Shown: positions 1 to 7,695 of the stretch, one piece after another
Layout of the letters: the number at the start of each line of letters is the position of its first letter
How positions within the stretch are numbered: the stretch's first letter is position 1
Assembly (NCBI GenBank): GCA_002375995.1
Contig: DFNI01000026.1
Span: 79,227 to 139,595 of the forward strand
DNA from: Acetothermia bacterium UBA3571
GTDB lineage: Bacteria; Bipolaricaulota; Bipolaricaulia; Bipolaricaulales; Bipolaricaulaceae
Length of the DNA: 60,369 bases
Direction of reading: 5' to 3'
The notes under the pieces: generated by a model
The model's input: only the letters and a program-made list of their open reading frames with translations
The model's database searches: none
What the model was told of the DNA's origin: nothing
Position numbers and translations under genes: made by a program

Positions 1-143
1 ATGGCGATGGCTTTGACGGCCTGGTTCACCGCGCCCGCCCCGATGGCGTGGGCCTCGACGATCCCATCGTTCTCCAACGCACCGGCGATTGCACCGGCAA
101 CCGCATTGGGATTGGAGGTGGAAGCGACTTTGAGGATTTCCAT
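1..143 (-). CDS. spoVS: Stage V sporulation protein S (SpoVS), C-terminus cut by window edge
   Basis: Forty-seven codons are visible before the frame runs off the left edge. The start, MEILKVASTSNPNAVAG, and the later AIGAGAVNQAVKAIA are the conserved signatures of SpoVS, a protein of about 86 residues with an ALBA-like nucleic-acid-binding fold, so a little over half is present. SpoVS affects septation and coat assembly in Bacillus, but it is common in deep-branching bacteria that do not sporulate, and nothing else here suggests sporulation. The ATG at 143-141 has an AAGGAGG Shine-Dalgarno sequence about 7 nt upstream, and a good promoter lies at 188-216. Family identity is firm; the cellular role in this organism is unknown. 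Confidence 0.9.
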   Translation of the reverse strand, partial: MEILKVASTSNPNAVAGAIAGALENDGIVEAHAIGAGAVNQAVKAIA

Positions 144-174
144 ATCTGCCCTCCTTTAGCTTGGGACGTTCCGC

Positions 175-184
175 ACGACGTCGT
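175..184. promoter_or_regulatory. 10-bp palindrome at predicted spoVS transcription start
   Basis: ACGACGTCGT is a perfect palindrome centred about 8 nt downstream of the spoVS -10 box, on the expected +1. It could be an operator, but a 10-bp palindrome in GC-rich DNA can also occur by chance. Confidence 0.3.
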
Positions 185-187
185 ACG

Positions 188-216
188 ATTCTAGCGCGGG
201 GAGAAGAAACGGTCAA
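188..216 (-). promoter_or_regulatory. sigma70-type promoter of spoVS
   Basis: On the minus strand TTGACC (216-211) is separated by exactly 17 nt from TAGAAT (193-188). This is a near-consensus housekeeping promoter, giving a leader of about 38 nt before the spoVS ATG. Confidence 0.7.
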
Positions 217-286
217 TCGATGTGACTCGTGTGGCAGTTTCTGCTGTTCCAAACGCGAACACTCGGTCCACGAGATCCTCAGGTAA

Positions 287-314
287 TTGCGCCCGGGGTC
301 ACGGGCGTTAAGAT
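287..314 (+). promoter_or_regulatory. Possible promoter for the DUF3467-yicC-gmk-acpS operon
   Basis: TTGCGC (287-292), a 16-nt spacer and TAAGAT (309-314) lie upstream of the first plus-strand gene. Match to consensus is moderate (3/6 and 4/6), so this is a suggestion only. Confidence 0.35.
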
Positions 315-336
315 GATCTGAAGGGGGTGATATTGG

Positions 337-612
337 ATGCAGCGTGAGATGCAGGTCATCGCCGAGCCGGCGCTCCGGAGAGGCGTCTACGCCAATCTGG
401 CAGTAGTATCCCACCAGAAGGAGGAGTTCGTGATCGACTTCCTCTTCCTCGACCCCCGCACCCAGACCCCCAAGGGGGGACAGGCGCTTCTTGTCTCCCG
501 GGTGATCCTCTCCCCGGGCCACATGAAGAGGTTGCACCAGGCCATCGGGGAGAACATAGAAAAGTACGAGAAGAACTACGGGAAGATCGTGCTCCCGCCC
601 AAGCTCGCCTGA
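337..612 (+). CDS. DUF3467 family protein
   Basis: This 91-residue protein fits DUF3467: an N-terminal YANLAVVSHQKEEFVIDF stretch, a middle ending SRVILSPGHMKRL, and a helical tail IGENIEKYEKNYG. The family is small, cytoplasmic, widespread in bacteria and of unknown biochemical function. The start is supported by AAGGGGGTGA a few bases upstream; a second in-frame ATG four codons later is less well placed. It is the first gene of a run that continues into the MEMO protein 10 bp downstream, so it is probably co-transcribed with yicC, gmk and acpS. No membrane segment or signal peptide is visible. Confidence 0.85.
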   Translation: MQREMQVIAEPALRRGVYANLAVVSHQKEEFVIDFLFLDPRTQTPKGGQALLVSRVILSPGHMKRLHQAIGENIEKYEKNYGKIVLPPKLA

Positions 613-622
613 AGGGGAGGCC

Positions 623-1456
623 ATGCGCTATCCGGCGGTTGCGGGGAGCTTCTATCCCGGGACAGAAGAGGGGTTGAGGGAGGAGATACAACGGCTTTTC
701 GGGGCCGGCCCGGAAGAGATGGTGCCTCGGAGCGAACGCCTGGGGGTCCCACTGGGCCTCATACTCCCCCACGCGGGCTACATCTACTCCGGCGCGGTGG
801 CCGCCCAGGGGTTCCGGGCCGCTGCTCGATACGGGGTGCCCGAGGTCGTGGTCATCCTCGGCACCAACCACACCGGGTACGGGGGCGAGATCACCGTGCC
901 GGACCCCGAGCCCTGGCTCACTCCCCTGGGGGAGGTCCCGGTGGCGGAGGAACTGCTCCGGGAGATCGAGGGGCTCCCAGGGGTCGTCCGGGACCGGAGG
1001 GCGTTCACGCGGGAACATTCGGTGGAAGTGCAGCTCCCCTTCCTCCAGTACCTCTTCGGAAAGGTTCCCTTCGTCCCCGCGGTGGTTCTCACCCAGGATC
1101 GCGAAACCATCGAGGAGTTCAGCGCCGGATTGGCGAAACTCGTGAAGGGGAGGGGCGTCTGGATCGTGGCCTCAAGCGATTTCACCCACTACGAACCGCA
1201 TCAGGTGGCCACGGAGAAGGATAAAGCGGCCTTGAAGGAGATCCTGGAACTCGACTTGGATGGATTTCTGCGCGTGGTGGAGGAACACAGGATCAGTATC
1301 TGCGGGATAGGGGCCATTGGAATAGTGGTCGCTGCGGCCCGGGCCTTGGGCCTCGGGCATGCCGAGCTCCTCGATTACCGGACGTCCGGCGAGGTCTCGG
1401 GGTACACCGCCGAGGTGGTGGGGTACGCGGCGGTCCTCTTCCGGGGGACGGCATGA
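623..1456 (+). CDS. MEMO1-family protein (AmmeMemoRadiSam system protein B)
   Basis: The 277-residue product has the MEMO signatures: LPHAGYIYSGAVAAQGF near residue 50, a GTNHTG motif, REHSVEVQLPFLQ near residue 130, and SSDFTHY near residue 190. The fold is related to class III extradiol dioxygenases, with conserved His and Cys residues that can bind metal. In many prokaryotes it occurs with an AMMECR1 protein and a radical-SAM enzyme as the AmmeMemoRadiSam system; neither partner is in this window. The start follows AGGGGAGG. The gene overlaps yicC by the four bases ATGA, so the two are translationally coupled. The reaction is not established. Confidence 0.88.
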   Translation: MRYPAVAGSFYPGTEEGLREEIQRLFGAGPEEMVPRSERLGVPLGLILPHAGYIYSGAVAAQGFRAAARYGVPEVVVILGTNHTGYGGEITVPDPEPWLTPLGEVPVAEELLREIEGLPGVVRDRRAFTREHSVEVQLPFLQYLFGKVPFVPAVVLTQDRETIEEFSAGLAKLVKGRGVWIVASSDFTHYEPHQVATEKDKAALKEILELDLDGFLRVVEEHRISICGIGAIGIVVAAARALGLGHAELLDYRTSGEVSGYTAEVVGYAAVLFRGTA

Positions 1457-2307
1457 GGAGCATGACCGGTTTCGGCCGGGGACGGGCCGAGGGAGACGGA
1501 TTTTCGGTGCAAGTGGACGTCCGGAGCCTCAACCACCGGTTCCTGGAGGTGCGGGTCCGGGGGTTAACCGACATGCCGGGGCTCGTGCTTCTATGTGAGG
1601 ACGCGGTGAAGGGGCGTTTTTCCCGGGGAAGCTTCGATGTGAACGTGCTCCTCGACTTCGGGGGGTTCCGTCGCCCCAAGGCCATCCACCGGGAAGCGGC
1701 CGTCCGTCTCTGGGAGCAGCTCCAAGAGCTCGCCGCGGCGTTGGGAGCCAAAGAGGCCCCATCCCTTGAAGCCCTCCTTTCCCTTGGCGTCGTCCAGGAG
1801 GAAAGCCCCGAGGAGGAAGCGATCCGTCCCGTGCTGGAGCGGGCCCTGGAGCAGGCCCTGGCGGAGGTGGAGGCGTTCCGCGCCCGGGAAGGGGAGAAGC
1901 TCTTCGAGGCCCTGCGCCGGGAGACCGGGATCCTCCGGGAGCTCATTTCCCGGGCCAAGGACGAGGTCCCCCGGGCCAAGGAAGCCTTCGCCGAAAGGCT
2001 GATGAAACGCCTGGGGGAGTTGAGCGTCCTGGACGAAGCGAGGATCGCGCTGGAGGTGGGGATCTGGGCCGAGCGCACCGACGTGCAGGAGGAGCTCGAC
2101 CGGTTGGAGGCCCACCTCCACCGCTTGGAAGGACTCCTGGGTGCGGAAGGCCCCATGGGCCGGGAGCTCGAGTTCCTGGCCCAGGAGATCACCCGGGAGG
2201 CCAACACCCTGGCCGCCAAGTCCCGGGGAGTGCCTCTGGGAGAGGTGGCCCTGGAGCTGAAGCTATGTGCCGAGAGGATCAGGGAACAAGCCAGGAACGT
2301 GGAGTGA
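1453..2307 (+). CDS. yicC: YicC/YloC-family endoribonuclease
   Basis: The protein begins MRSMTGFGRGRAEGDGF, the hallmark YicC N-terminus, followed by VDVRSLNHRFLEV. It ends with the conserved DUF1732 helical block (EFLAQEITREANTL, LKLCAERIREQARNVE). At 284 residues it is the normal family length. YicC proteins are metal-dependent RNases involved in RNA turnover in E. coli and Bacillus. The order yicC-gmk matches the Bacillus yloC-gmk arrangement, which supports the call. It overlaps the MEMO gene by ATGA at its start and gmk by GTGA at its end. Confidence 0.93.
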   Translation: MRSMTGFGRGRAEGDGFSVQVDVRSLNHRFLEVRVRGLTDMPGLVLLCEDAVKGRFSRGSFDVNVLLDFGGFRRPKAIHREAAVRLWEQLQELAAALGAKEAPSLEALLSLGVVQEESPEEEAIRPVLERALEQALAEVEAFRAREGEKLFEALRRETGILRELISRAKDEVPRAKEAFAERLMKRLGELSVLDEARIALEVGIWAERTDVQEELDRLEAHLHRLEGLLGAEGPMGRELEFLAQEITREANTLAAKSRGVPLGEVALELKLCAERIREQARNVE

Positions 2308-2927
2308 GGGAGTTCCTCCCGCCCGGGTGGGGCGTGCAGGGGGAGCGGGGGATCGCGTTCGTGATCGCCGGGCCCTCGGGGGCGGGGAAGTCCTCGGTGA
2401 TAGCGGAACTTCTTCGCCGCGACCCGCGGCTCTCTTTCTCCGTCTCCGCCACCACCAGGCCCAAGCGGCCCGACGAGGTCCACGGCCGCGATTACTTCTT
2501 CGTATCGCGAGAGGAGTTCCTCCGGCTGCGGGAGGAGGGGAAGCTCCTCGAGTGGACCGAATACCAGGGTCACCTCTATGGAACCCCCCGCGAGGAGGTG
2601 GAGAGGAAGCTCTCCGCCGGGCGCGACCTCGTCCTGAACGTGGAGGTGCGGGGGGCACTGGCCATCGCCCGGGCGGGGATCCCCCACCCGGTGGTGCTCA
2701 TCTTCCTCGTTCCCCCGAGCTGGGAGGAGCTCGTGCGCCGGATCCAGGCCCGGGGAACGGAGTCCCCGGAGGCGTTGAAGGAGCGGCTCAGGATCGCCCG
2801 GGCGGAGATCAAAGAGATACCCAAGTTCCACTACCTCGTGGTAAACGCGGATCTCGGAGAAGCGGTGGAGGAGATCCTCTGTATCGTGCGGGCGGAGCGC
2901 CGGAGGCTCGTGCGATGGTCGGGATAG
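2304..2927 (+). CDS. gmk: Guanylate kinase
   Basis: This gene encodes GMP kinase (ATP + GMP to ADP + GDP) of purine nucleotide metabolism. The P-loop GPSGAGKSSV, the GMP-binding region SATTRPKRPDEVHGRDYFF, and EYQGHLYGTP are all intact. I chose the GTG at 2304 because it makes a four-base GTGA overlap with yicC, has AGGA 7 nt upstream and gives the usual length of 207 residues; a GTG at 2334 would give 197. The gene continues 13 bp into acpS. No rpoZ gene follows, unlike the Firmicutes order. Confidence 0.93.
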   Translation: MREFLPPGWGVQGERGIAFVIAGPSGAGKSSVIAELLRRDPRLSFSVSATTRPKRPDEVHGRDYFFVSREEFLRLREEGKLLEWTEYQGHLYGTPREEVERKLSAGRDLVLNVEVRGALAIARAGIPHPVVLIFLVPPSWEELVRRIQARGTESPEALKERLRIARAEIKEIPKFHYLVVNADLGEAVEEILCIVRAERRRLVRWSG

Positions 2928-3271
2928 ATGTGGTCGATGTGGAGAGGTTCCGAGAGGTCCTCGCGCGCCGGGGGGAGAGGCTCCTCGAGCGGATCTTCAC
3001 CCAGCGGGAGATCGCCTACGCCCTCTCCGCCCGGTCCCCCCTGCGGGAGGAGAGGCTGGCGGCGCGGTTCGCCGCCAAGGAAGCGTTCCTCAAGGCGTTG
3101 GGACATCCGGTCCCGTTGAAGGAGATCGAGGTCGTAAACGACGAAAACGGGCGCCCCCGGATCCTATTCCGGGGGCGCCCTTATCCCCTAAGCCTATCTC
3201 ACACGAGGGGGATCGCTGTGGCGGTCACGGTCATTCCCCAGCCAGCTCCCGGAGCCGCTCGGCGAGCTTGA
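2915..3271 (+). CDS. acpS: Holo-[acyl-carrier-protein] synthase
   Basis: AcpS transfers the phosphopantetheine arm of CoA to apo-ACP. Visible signatures are MVGIDVVDVERF at the start, the metal/CoA site ARFAAKEAFLKALG near residue 55, and the C-terminal LSLSHTRGIAVAVTV. At 118 residues the length is normal. It starts inside the 3' end of gmk (13-bp overlap), so it is coupled to that gene. Its last 41 bp overlap the 3' end of rpsA on the other strand, and its coding region contains the hairpin at 3149-3180 that probably terminates rpsA. The last ten or so residues, past the family core, may be a read-through extension. Confidence 0.92.
   Translation: MVGIDVVDVERFREVLARRGERLLERIFTQREIAYALSARSPLREERLAARFAAKEAFLKALGHPVPLKEIEVVNDENGRPRILFRGRPYPLSLSHTRGIAVAVTVIPQPAPGAARRA
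3149..3180 (-). terminator. Hairpin terminator for rpsA, buried in acpS coding sequence
   Basis: The arms GGGCGCCCCCGGA (3149-3161) and TCCGGGGGCGCCC (3168-3180) pair perfectly over 13 bp around a 6-nt loop. On the minus strand the hairpin lies about 50 nt after the rpsA stop and is followed by GTTTTCGTCGTTT, a fair U-tract. On the plus strand there is no T-run, so it should act on rpsA transcripts rather than on acpS. Confidence 0.6.
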
Positions 3272-4895
3272 TGGTCTCGCGACCGGGTTGGGCTATGTAG
3301 GCCTCGCGCTCCTCCTTGGTGGCTTCCTCCTGGAGCTTCTTGATGGAGAGGCGCACCTGGCGCTTGGCCTCGTTGATCCCGATGATCTTGGCCGTGACCT
3401 CCTGCCCAACCTTCAGGACCTCCGAAGGATGGGAGATCCGTTCCTCCGCGATCTCGGAGACGTGGATCAGCCCTTCCACGGTGGGAGTGATCTTCACGAA
3501 GGCCCCGAACTCCTTGAGCTGGGACACGGTCCCCTGGACCACGTCGCCCACGGAATACTTCTCTAGGAACTCCTCCCACGGGTCTTTGGAGAGGGCCTTG
3601 AGGGAGAGGGAGATCTTGCGCTCTTTGGAGCTCGCCTTGAGGACAATGGCCTTCACGCGATCGCCTTCCTTCAGGACCTCGTTGGGATGGGTGACCCGCT
3701 CCCACGAGAGCTCCGAGACGTGAATTAGGCCCTCGATCCCCTCTTCCAGCTCCACGAACGCCCCGAAGTCGGTGATCTTGGTGACCACACCCTCCACCAG
3801 GGCCCCGTGGGGGTAGCGGTGCTCCACGTCCTCCCAGGGGTCGGGCAGGGCCCGCCGCAGCGAGAGGGAGATCCGGCGGCGCTCCTCGTCCACCCCGAGG
3901 ACCACCACCTCTACCTCGTCCCCTTCCTGCACCACCTCCTTGGGATGCTTCGGCCGGCCCCAGGTGAGTTCGGAGACGTGGACCAACCCCTCCACGTCCT
4001 CCTCCAGCTCCACAAAGGCCCCGAAGTCGGTGACGGAGACCACTTTCCCCTTCACCCGGGAACCCACGGGGTAGCGCTCGGCGATGCCGATCCAGGGATC
4101 CTCCCGTAACCGCTTTATGGAGAGGGAGATGCGTTCCTCCTCCCGGTTGGCCTCCAGCACCATCACTTTGATGCGCTGGCCCACGCGGAACTTCCCGGGA
4201 GGGGGAACGGGGATGTCTTTCCAGCAGATCTCGGTGCGGTGGACGAGGCCGTCCACCCCGCCCACGTCCACGAATATGCCGAAGTCCACGATGGACTTTA
4301 TCTTCCCCTCGATGACCTTCCCCGGCTCAAGCGATGCAAAGAGCTCGTCCTTCTTCTTTTCCTCCATGTACTTAAGGTACTCCTTGCGGGAAACGACGAT
4401 GTTGCGGTTTCTACGGGAGAACTCGATGATGAGGAAGTTGAGCTCTTTTCCTTTCAGGCGTTCGAACTTGCCGGAGATCCCCGGACCGAGATGGGATCCA
4501 GGGAGGAAGGCCTTTATTCCGTCCAGATTAACGTTGTACCCGGCGCCTTTGACCTCTTCATATATCTTCCCCTTGACGGGGATGCGGTTGCGGTATGCTT
4601 GCTCCAGTTCGGCGAACCTGCGGTTGAAGAAAGCCTGTTTCTCGGAGACGAAGACGGTACCGTTCTCCTCATCGATATAGGTAACGAGGACCTCGAGCTC
4701 TTCTCCTTCCTGCACTTCCTCCCGGAAGGGGGCGAGCTCTGTCTTTCTCAAGATCGCCTCGGATTTGTAGCCGATATCCACCAAGTACTCGGTATCCGTT
4801 TCCCCGACGACCACCCCCTTGACCGTGTCGCCACGGGCGAAGACGCGGACGTCGCTCAGATCGAGCGCGTCCTCCATCCTGATCCGTTCTGTCAT
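3231..4895 (-). CDS. rpsA: 30S ribosomal protein S1, six S1 domains
   Basis: Six S1 RNA-binding domains are visible in order, starting roughly at residues 20, 105, 190, 275, 360 and 448. The last four carry the classic DFGAFVELEE..EGLVHVSEL pattern. Domains 1 and 2 are divergent, as expected for the ribosome-binding end of S1. Length is 554 residues, matching full-length bacterial S1 of about 555. S1 binds mRNA at the 30S subunit and helps initiation. The ATG at 4895 is preceded by GGGGTGAT. Its promoter lies at 4981-5009, back to back with the tRNA-Ile promoter. The 3' end overlaps acpS by 41 bp. Confidence 0.93.
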   Translation of the reverse strand: MTERIRMEDALDLSDVRVFARGDTVKGVVVGETDTEYLVDIGYKSEAILRKTELAPFREEVQEGEELEVLVTYIDEENGTVFVSEKQAFFNRRFAELEQAYRNRIPVKGKIYEEVKGAGYNVNLDGIKAFLPGSHLGPGISGKFERLKGKELNFLIIEFSRRNRNIVVSRKEYLKYMEEKKKDELFASLEPGKVIEGKIKSIVDFGIFVDVGGVDGLVHRTEICWKDIPVPPPGKFRVGQRIKVMVLEANREEERISLSIKRLREDPWIGIAERYPVGSRVKGKVVSVTDFGAFVELEEDVEGLVHVSELTWGRPKHPKEVVQEGDEVEVVVLGVDEERRRISLSLRRALPDPWEDVEHRYPHGALVEGVVTKITDFGAFVELEEGIEGLIHVSELSWERVTHPNEVLKEGDRVKAIVLKASSKERKISLSLKALSKDPWEEFLEKYSVGDVVQGTVSQLKEFGAFVKITPTVEGLIHVSEIAEERISHPSEVLKVGQEVTAKIIGINEAKRQVRLSIKKLQEEATKEEREAYIAQPGRETIKLAERLRELAGE

Positions 4896-4980
4896 TACCG
4901 ATCACCCCTCGTGTTTGGTTTCCCCTTATCGGGCCCGCTCCTTTAGCCGACTGCGAACCCCTTTGGAGCAAATTCGCCGA

Positions 4981-5009
4981 ATGTTATCCGCCCTCCTGTA
5001 AAGATGCAA
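4981..5009 (-). promoter_or_regulatory. Probable rpsA promoter
   Basis: TTGCAT (5009-5004), a 17-nt spacer and TAACAT (4986-4981) on the minus strand give a leader of about 80 nt before rpsA. The hexamers are moderate matches, but the spacing is ideal and the position is right. Confidence 0.5.
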
Positions 5010-5035
5010 TGGTTTCTGGAGCGGAGCGTTCCGGG

Positions 5036-5064
5036 TTGACCACAAAAAGGGGTGTGGCTATATT
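5036..5064 (+). promoter_or_regulatory. Strong sigma70-type promoter of tRNA-Ile
   Basis: TTGACC (5036-5041), 17 nt, TATATT (5059-5064). Transcription would start near 5071, only about 5 nt before the mature tRNA 5' end. No separate promoter is obvious before the NYN gene, so this one may serve both. Confidence 0.75.
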
Positions 5065-5075
5065 TGGGAGCGGTT

Positions 5076-5152
5076 GGGTCCGTAGCTCAGGTGGTCAGAG
5101 CGCACGCCTGATAAGCGTGAGGTCCCTGGTTCGACTCCAGGCGGGCCCACCA
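5076..5152 (+). tRNA. tRNA-Ile (anticodon GAT)
   Basis: A full cloverleaf can be drawn. The acceptor stem GGGTCCG pairs with CGGGCCC (one G-T pair). The D arm is GCTC/GAGC, the anticodon stem CACGC/GCGTG with loop CTGATAA, and the T arm CCTGG/CCAGG with loop TTCGACT. The discriminator is A and the CCA end is encoded. The GAT anticodon reads ATC and ATT isoleucine codons. Confidence 0.97.
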
Positions 5153-5212
5153 GCGGGGTGGGAGGCGGCGGGGAGATTTAATTTTGATGCTTTTATCAAA
5201 GGAGGTTTAAAA

Positions 5213-5812
5213 ATGCTTAAAATGGCGGTGTTCGTGGATGTCCAGAACGTCCAGGAGACCTTCGAGCGTCAGGGCTTTGGGGTGCGTTATGATGCCCTGA
5301 AGGATTACATTCTGGAGCATTTCAACCTCGGCAAAGATGAGGTGAAGTTCATCGCCTTTGTCCCCTACAAACGGGACGAGGACCGGCGCATCCGCCTCAT
5401 CGATGCCCTGGCCTTCATGGGGTTCCGGGTCATCTCCAAGGTGATCCGGGAACACCCCGACGGAGGCCTGAAAGCCAACATGGACGTGGAGCTCACCCTG
5501 GAAGCGGTGCTACTCTCTGAAAAGCTCTCCCATGCGGTCCTCGTAAGCGGCGACTCGGACTTCGTTTCGCTGGTTTCCTACCTTTCTCGCAAAGGGATCA
5601 GGGTCACCATCATCGGCCCGGGGCGCGCTTCCACCTCGGTGGAGCTCATCCGTATGGCCGACGACTACATCAATATGGAGGAGATCCCCAACGTCCTCGT
5701 CCCCCGGGCCATGCGGGAGCCGGAGTTCCCTCAACCCTACGAGCCCGGGACGATCCCCCATATGGAATCCGTTCCCGAACAGGAGCCCCCCTTCGAGGAT
5801 TCGGGTTTTTGA
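5213..5812 (+). CDS. NYN-domain (PIN-like) RNase family protein, LabA/DUF88 type
   Basis: The 199-residue product has the NYN layout: AVFVDVQNVQ with the first acidic site at residues 8-11, a central NMDVELTLEAV, and LVSGDSDFVSLV with the DSDF acidic cluster. These match metal-binding residues of PIN-like nucleases. The C-terminal 45 residues are proline- and glutamate-rich and probably disordered. The ATG at 5213 is chosen because AAAGGAGG lies just upstream; a longer open frame reading through the tRNA is an artefact. It sits 60 bp downstream of tRNA-Ile without its own evident promoter, and 11 bp before the ferritin-like gene. RNA processing or decay is the likely role, but the substrate is unknown. 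Confidence 0.85.
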   Translation: MLKMAVFVDVQNVQETFERQGFGVRYDALKDYILEHFNLGKDEVKFIAFVPYKRDEDRRIRLIDALAFMGFRVISKVIREHPDGGLKANMDVELTLEAVLLSEKLSHAVLVSGDSDFVSLVSYLSRKGIRVTIIGPGRASTSVELIRMADDYINMEEIPNVLVPRAMREPEFPQPYEPGTIPHMESVPEQEPPFEDSGF

Positions 5813-5823
5813 AAGGAGGGGCA

Positions 5824-6318
5824 GTGCCTAGGGGCATCGAGGATGTACTGAAGGGCGCGCTCCTCTTGGAGCAACGTGGGAAGGCCTTCTACGAGAGGTC
5901 CGCCTCCGATGCCCGTGACCCCGCGGTAAAGGAGCTCTTCTCTTTCCTGGCCGAAGAAGAGGTGCGCCACCTGCGGATCCTGGGAGATCTTTTCCGGAAC
6001 TATCAGGAAACGGGAAAGGCCAAAGCCCTCGATGCGAGGGAACCAGGGAAGATTGCCGAGAAGATCCTCACCGATAAGGTCAAAGCCGAGATCTCCGCGG
6101 CCTCGTATGAGGCGGCGGCCATTTACGCCGCCATGGGGTTCGAAGATCGAGCGATGTCGTTCTATACCGAAGAAGCCGAAAAGGCGGAGGACCCCGAGAT
6201 CGCGAAGCTCTTCCGTTGGCTCGCGGACTGGGAACACAAGCACCTCGAGCTCCTGATGGCCATCGACGAGGAGCTGCGCCAACGCATCTGGTACGATCAG
6301 CGCTTCTGGCGGTTTTAA
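5824..6318 (+). CDS. Rubrerythrin/ferritin-like di-iron protein
   Basis: This 164-residue four-helix-bundle protein has the paired iron ligands of the rubrerythrin-type ferritin superfamily: EQRGKAFYERSA, EEEVRHLRILGDLF, ASYEAAAIYAAMGF and DWEHKHLELL. No C-terminal rubredoxin CxxC domain is present, so it is an erythrin-like single-domain protein. Such proteins reduce peroxide or handle iron in anaerobes. I chose the GTG at 5824 because AAAGGAGGG ends 3-4 nt before it. It follows the NYN gene by 11 bp, so the two are likely co-expressed. Confidence 0.85.
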   Translation: MPRGIEDVLKGALLLEQRGKAFYERSASDARDPAVKELFSFLAEEEVRHLRILGDLFRNYQETGKAKALDAREPGKIAEKILTDKVKAEISAASYEAAAIYAAMGFEDRAMSFYTEEAEKAEDPEIAKLFRWLADWEHKHLELLMAIDEELRQRIWYDQRFWRF

Positions 6319-6342
6319 CGCGCTGCCAGCGAAGGGATCGCC

Positions 6343-7584
6343 TCAGACGAGGAAAGAGAGGGCAACCCCGGTAAGGAGCATCCCGGAAAGTGTAGGAATA
6401 AGGGAGCGGCGGAGTACTGGGGAGCCGAGGACCATCACTATCCCGCCCTTTACCGCGGTGTTGGCCATGGCGGCCAGCACCATGGCCCGGGCTGCGGTGG
6501 AGGAAGCCACATCTCCCGACAACGAGAGGCGCGCCAGCGTCAAGGTAATCGCGTCCACATCCGCTACCCCGGATACCACGCTGGCGAGGTATATTCCTAC
6601 GTCTCCGAGGTAGAGCTGGGCCGCTCGGGCTCCCACCAGGATCGTGGCATATAACAACGCGAACTTCACCGCTGCCGAAAGCTCGAACGGGGAAGTGAAC
6701 TCCACCTCTTCCCTCCGCTTTTCCGCCCTGCGGAGCAAGGTCCAGGAGGAAAGGATCCCCACCGCGCCCGCGGCAAGGATCGGAAGCCACGCGCGACCAA
6801 GGAGAGCCACATTCACCACCCCCGCCTCCACCAGCATCCGCGCGAACATCACCGTCCAGGAGAGGGAAATGGCGAAAGCGAAGGCCTTGGAAATGGCCGG
6901 GGCTTCCCGGCTTCTGGCGGCGAAGCTCAGGGTCACCGCGGTGCTGGAGACGAGCCCGCCCAAGAGCCCCGTAATGCCGATACCTCGCCGCGGCCCGGCG
7001 AATTTCACCCCCATATAGCCGGCGAAGCCTATCCCCGAGATGAGCACCACCATCAGCCACACGTTCCGGGGGGAAAGGACATTCCACGGCGGCGGCCCGA
7101 AACCCTGGGAAGGGAGCACGGGAAGGACGATGGCGCTGATCACGGCGAACTTGAGCAGGGCCACGATATCATCCCGGGAGAGCTTGGCCACAAGCCTTTT
7201 GAACTCGAGCTTCAGGGAGAGAAGCACCGTGATCGCGACTCCCAAAGCCGCCGCCAACGGGAGTTCCCCACGCTCACATAAAGCACCGGCGATGAAAACC
7301 CCCACCAAGGCCATCTCCGTGGTGAGCCCAGGCCTTCCGCCCGCGGCACCGGAGTAATATCCCAGCCAAATCAAACCGCCCACCACCGCCGAGATCCCCA
7401 CCAATACCCAGGGGGACGCGAACAGGCTCGCTAGGTAAGAGGCACCGGCGCCTATCAGGGCCACCAAGGAAAAGGTCCGCACGCCGGCGAAGCTCCCCGC
7501 CTGGGCGTATTCCCGCTGTAGGCCTACCCAGAGACCTATAGCCAACGCCAGGCCGAACCGCGCGAAAACGGTGCCTAGATCCAT
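6343..7584 (-). CDS. MgtC/SapB-family membrane protein with DUF4010 domain
   Basis: The 413-residue protein is mostly hydrophobic, with about eleven predicted membrane helices. The first third is MgtC-like (ALAIGLWVGLQREYAQAGSFAG, VRTFSLVALIGA). The second half is DUF4010, including GGLVSSTAVTLSF and a VADVDAITLTLA segment. Such proteins are inner-membrane and of uncertain function; a link to magnesium or ion homeostasis is inferred from MgtC only. No Shine-Dalgarno sequence precedes the ATG; instead TACTAT lies 9 nt upstream, hinting at a leaderless mRNA. It is convergent with the ferritin-like gene. Confidence 0.85.
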   Translation of the reverse strand: MDLGTVFARFGLALAIGLWVGLQREYAQAGSFAGVRTFSLVALIGAGASYLASLFASPWVLVGISAVVGGLIWLGYYSGAAGGRPGLTTEMALVGVFIAGALCERGELPLAAALGVAITVLLSLKLEFKRLVAKLSRDDIVALLKFAVISAIVLPVLPSQGFGPPPWNVLSPRNVWLMVVLISGIGFAGYMGVKFAGPRRGIGITGLLGGLVSSTAVTLSFAARSREAPAISKAFAFAISLSWTVMFARMLVEAGVVNVALLGRAWLPILAAGAVGILSSWTLLRRAEKRREEVEFTSPFELSAAVKFALLYATILVGARAAQLYLGDVGIYLASVVSGVADVDAITLTLARLSLSGDVASSTAARAMVLAAMANTAVKGGIVMVLGSPVLRRSLIPTLSGMLLTGVALSFLV

Positions 7585-7695
7585 AGTTAGGCTATAGTAA
7601 CAGGAAGGGCTGTTTTACCACTACTTTGTGACCGAATTTCTCTAAAATGAGACGCGCTATAATTATGCCACACTCCACTAGCTCAGGAGGTCGAT

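Noticed and set aside
5009..5212. N-terminal extension of the NYN gene reading through the tRNA
   Set aside because: It covers tRNA-Ile, and a strong SD sits directly before the ATG at 5213.
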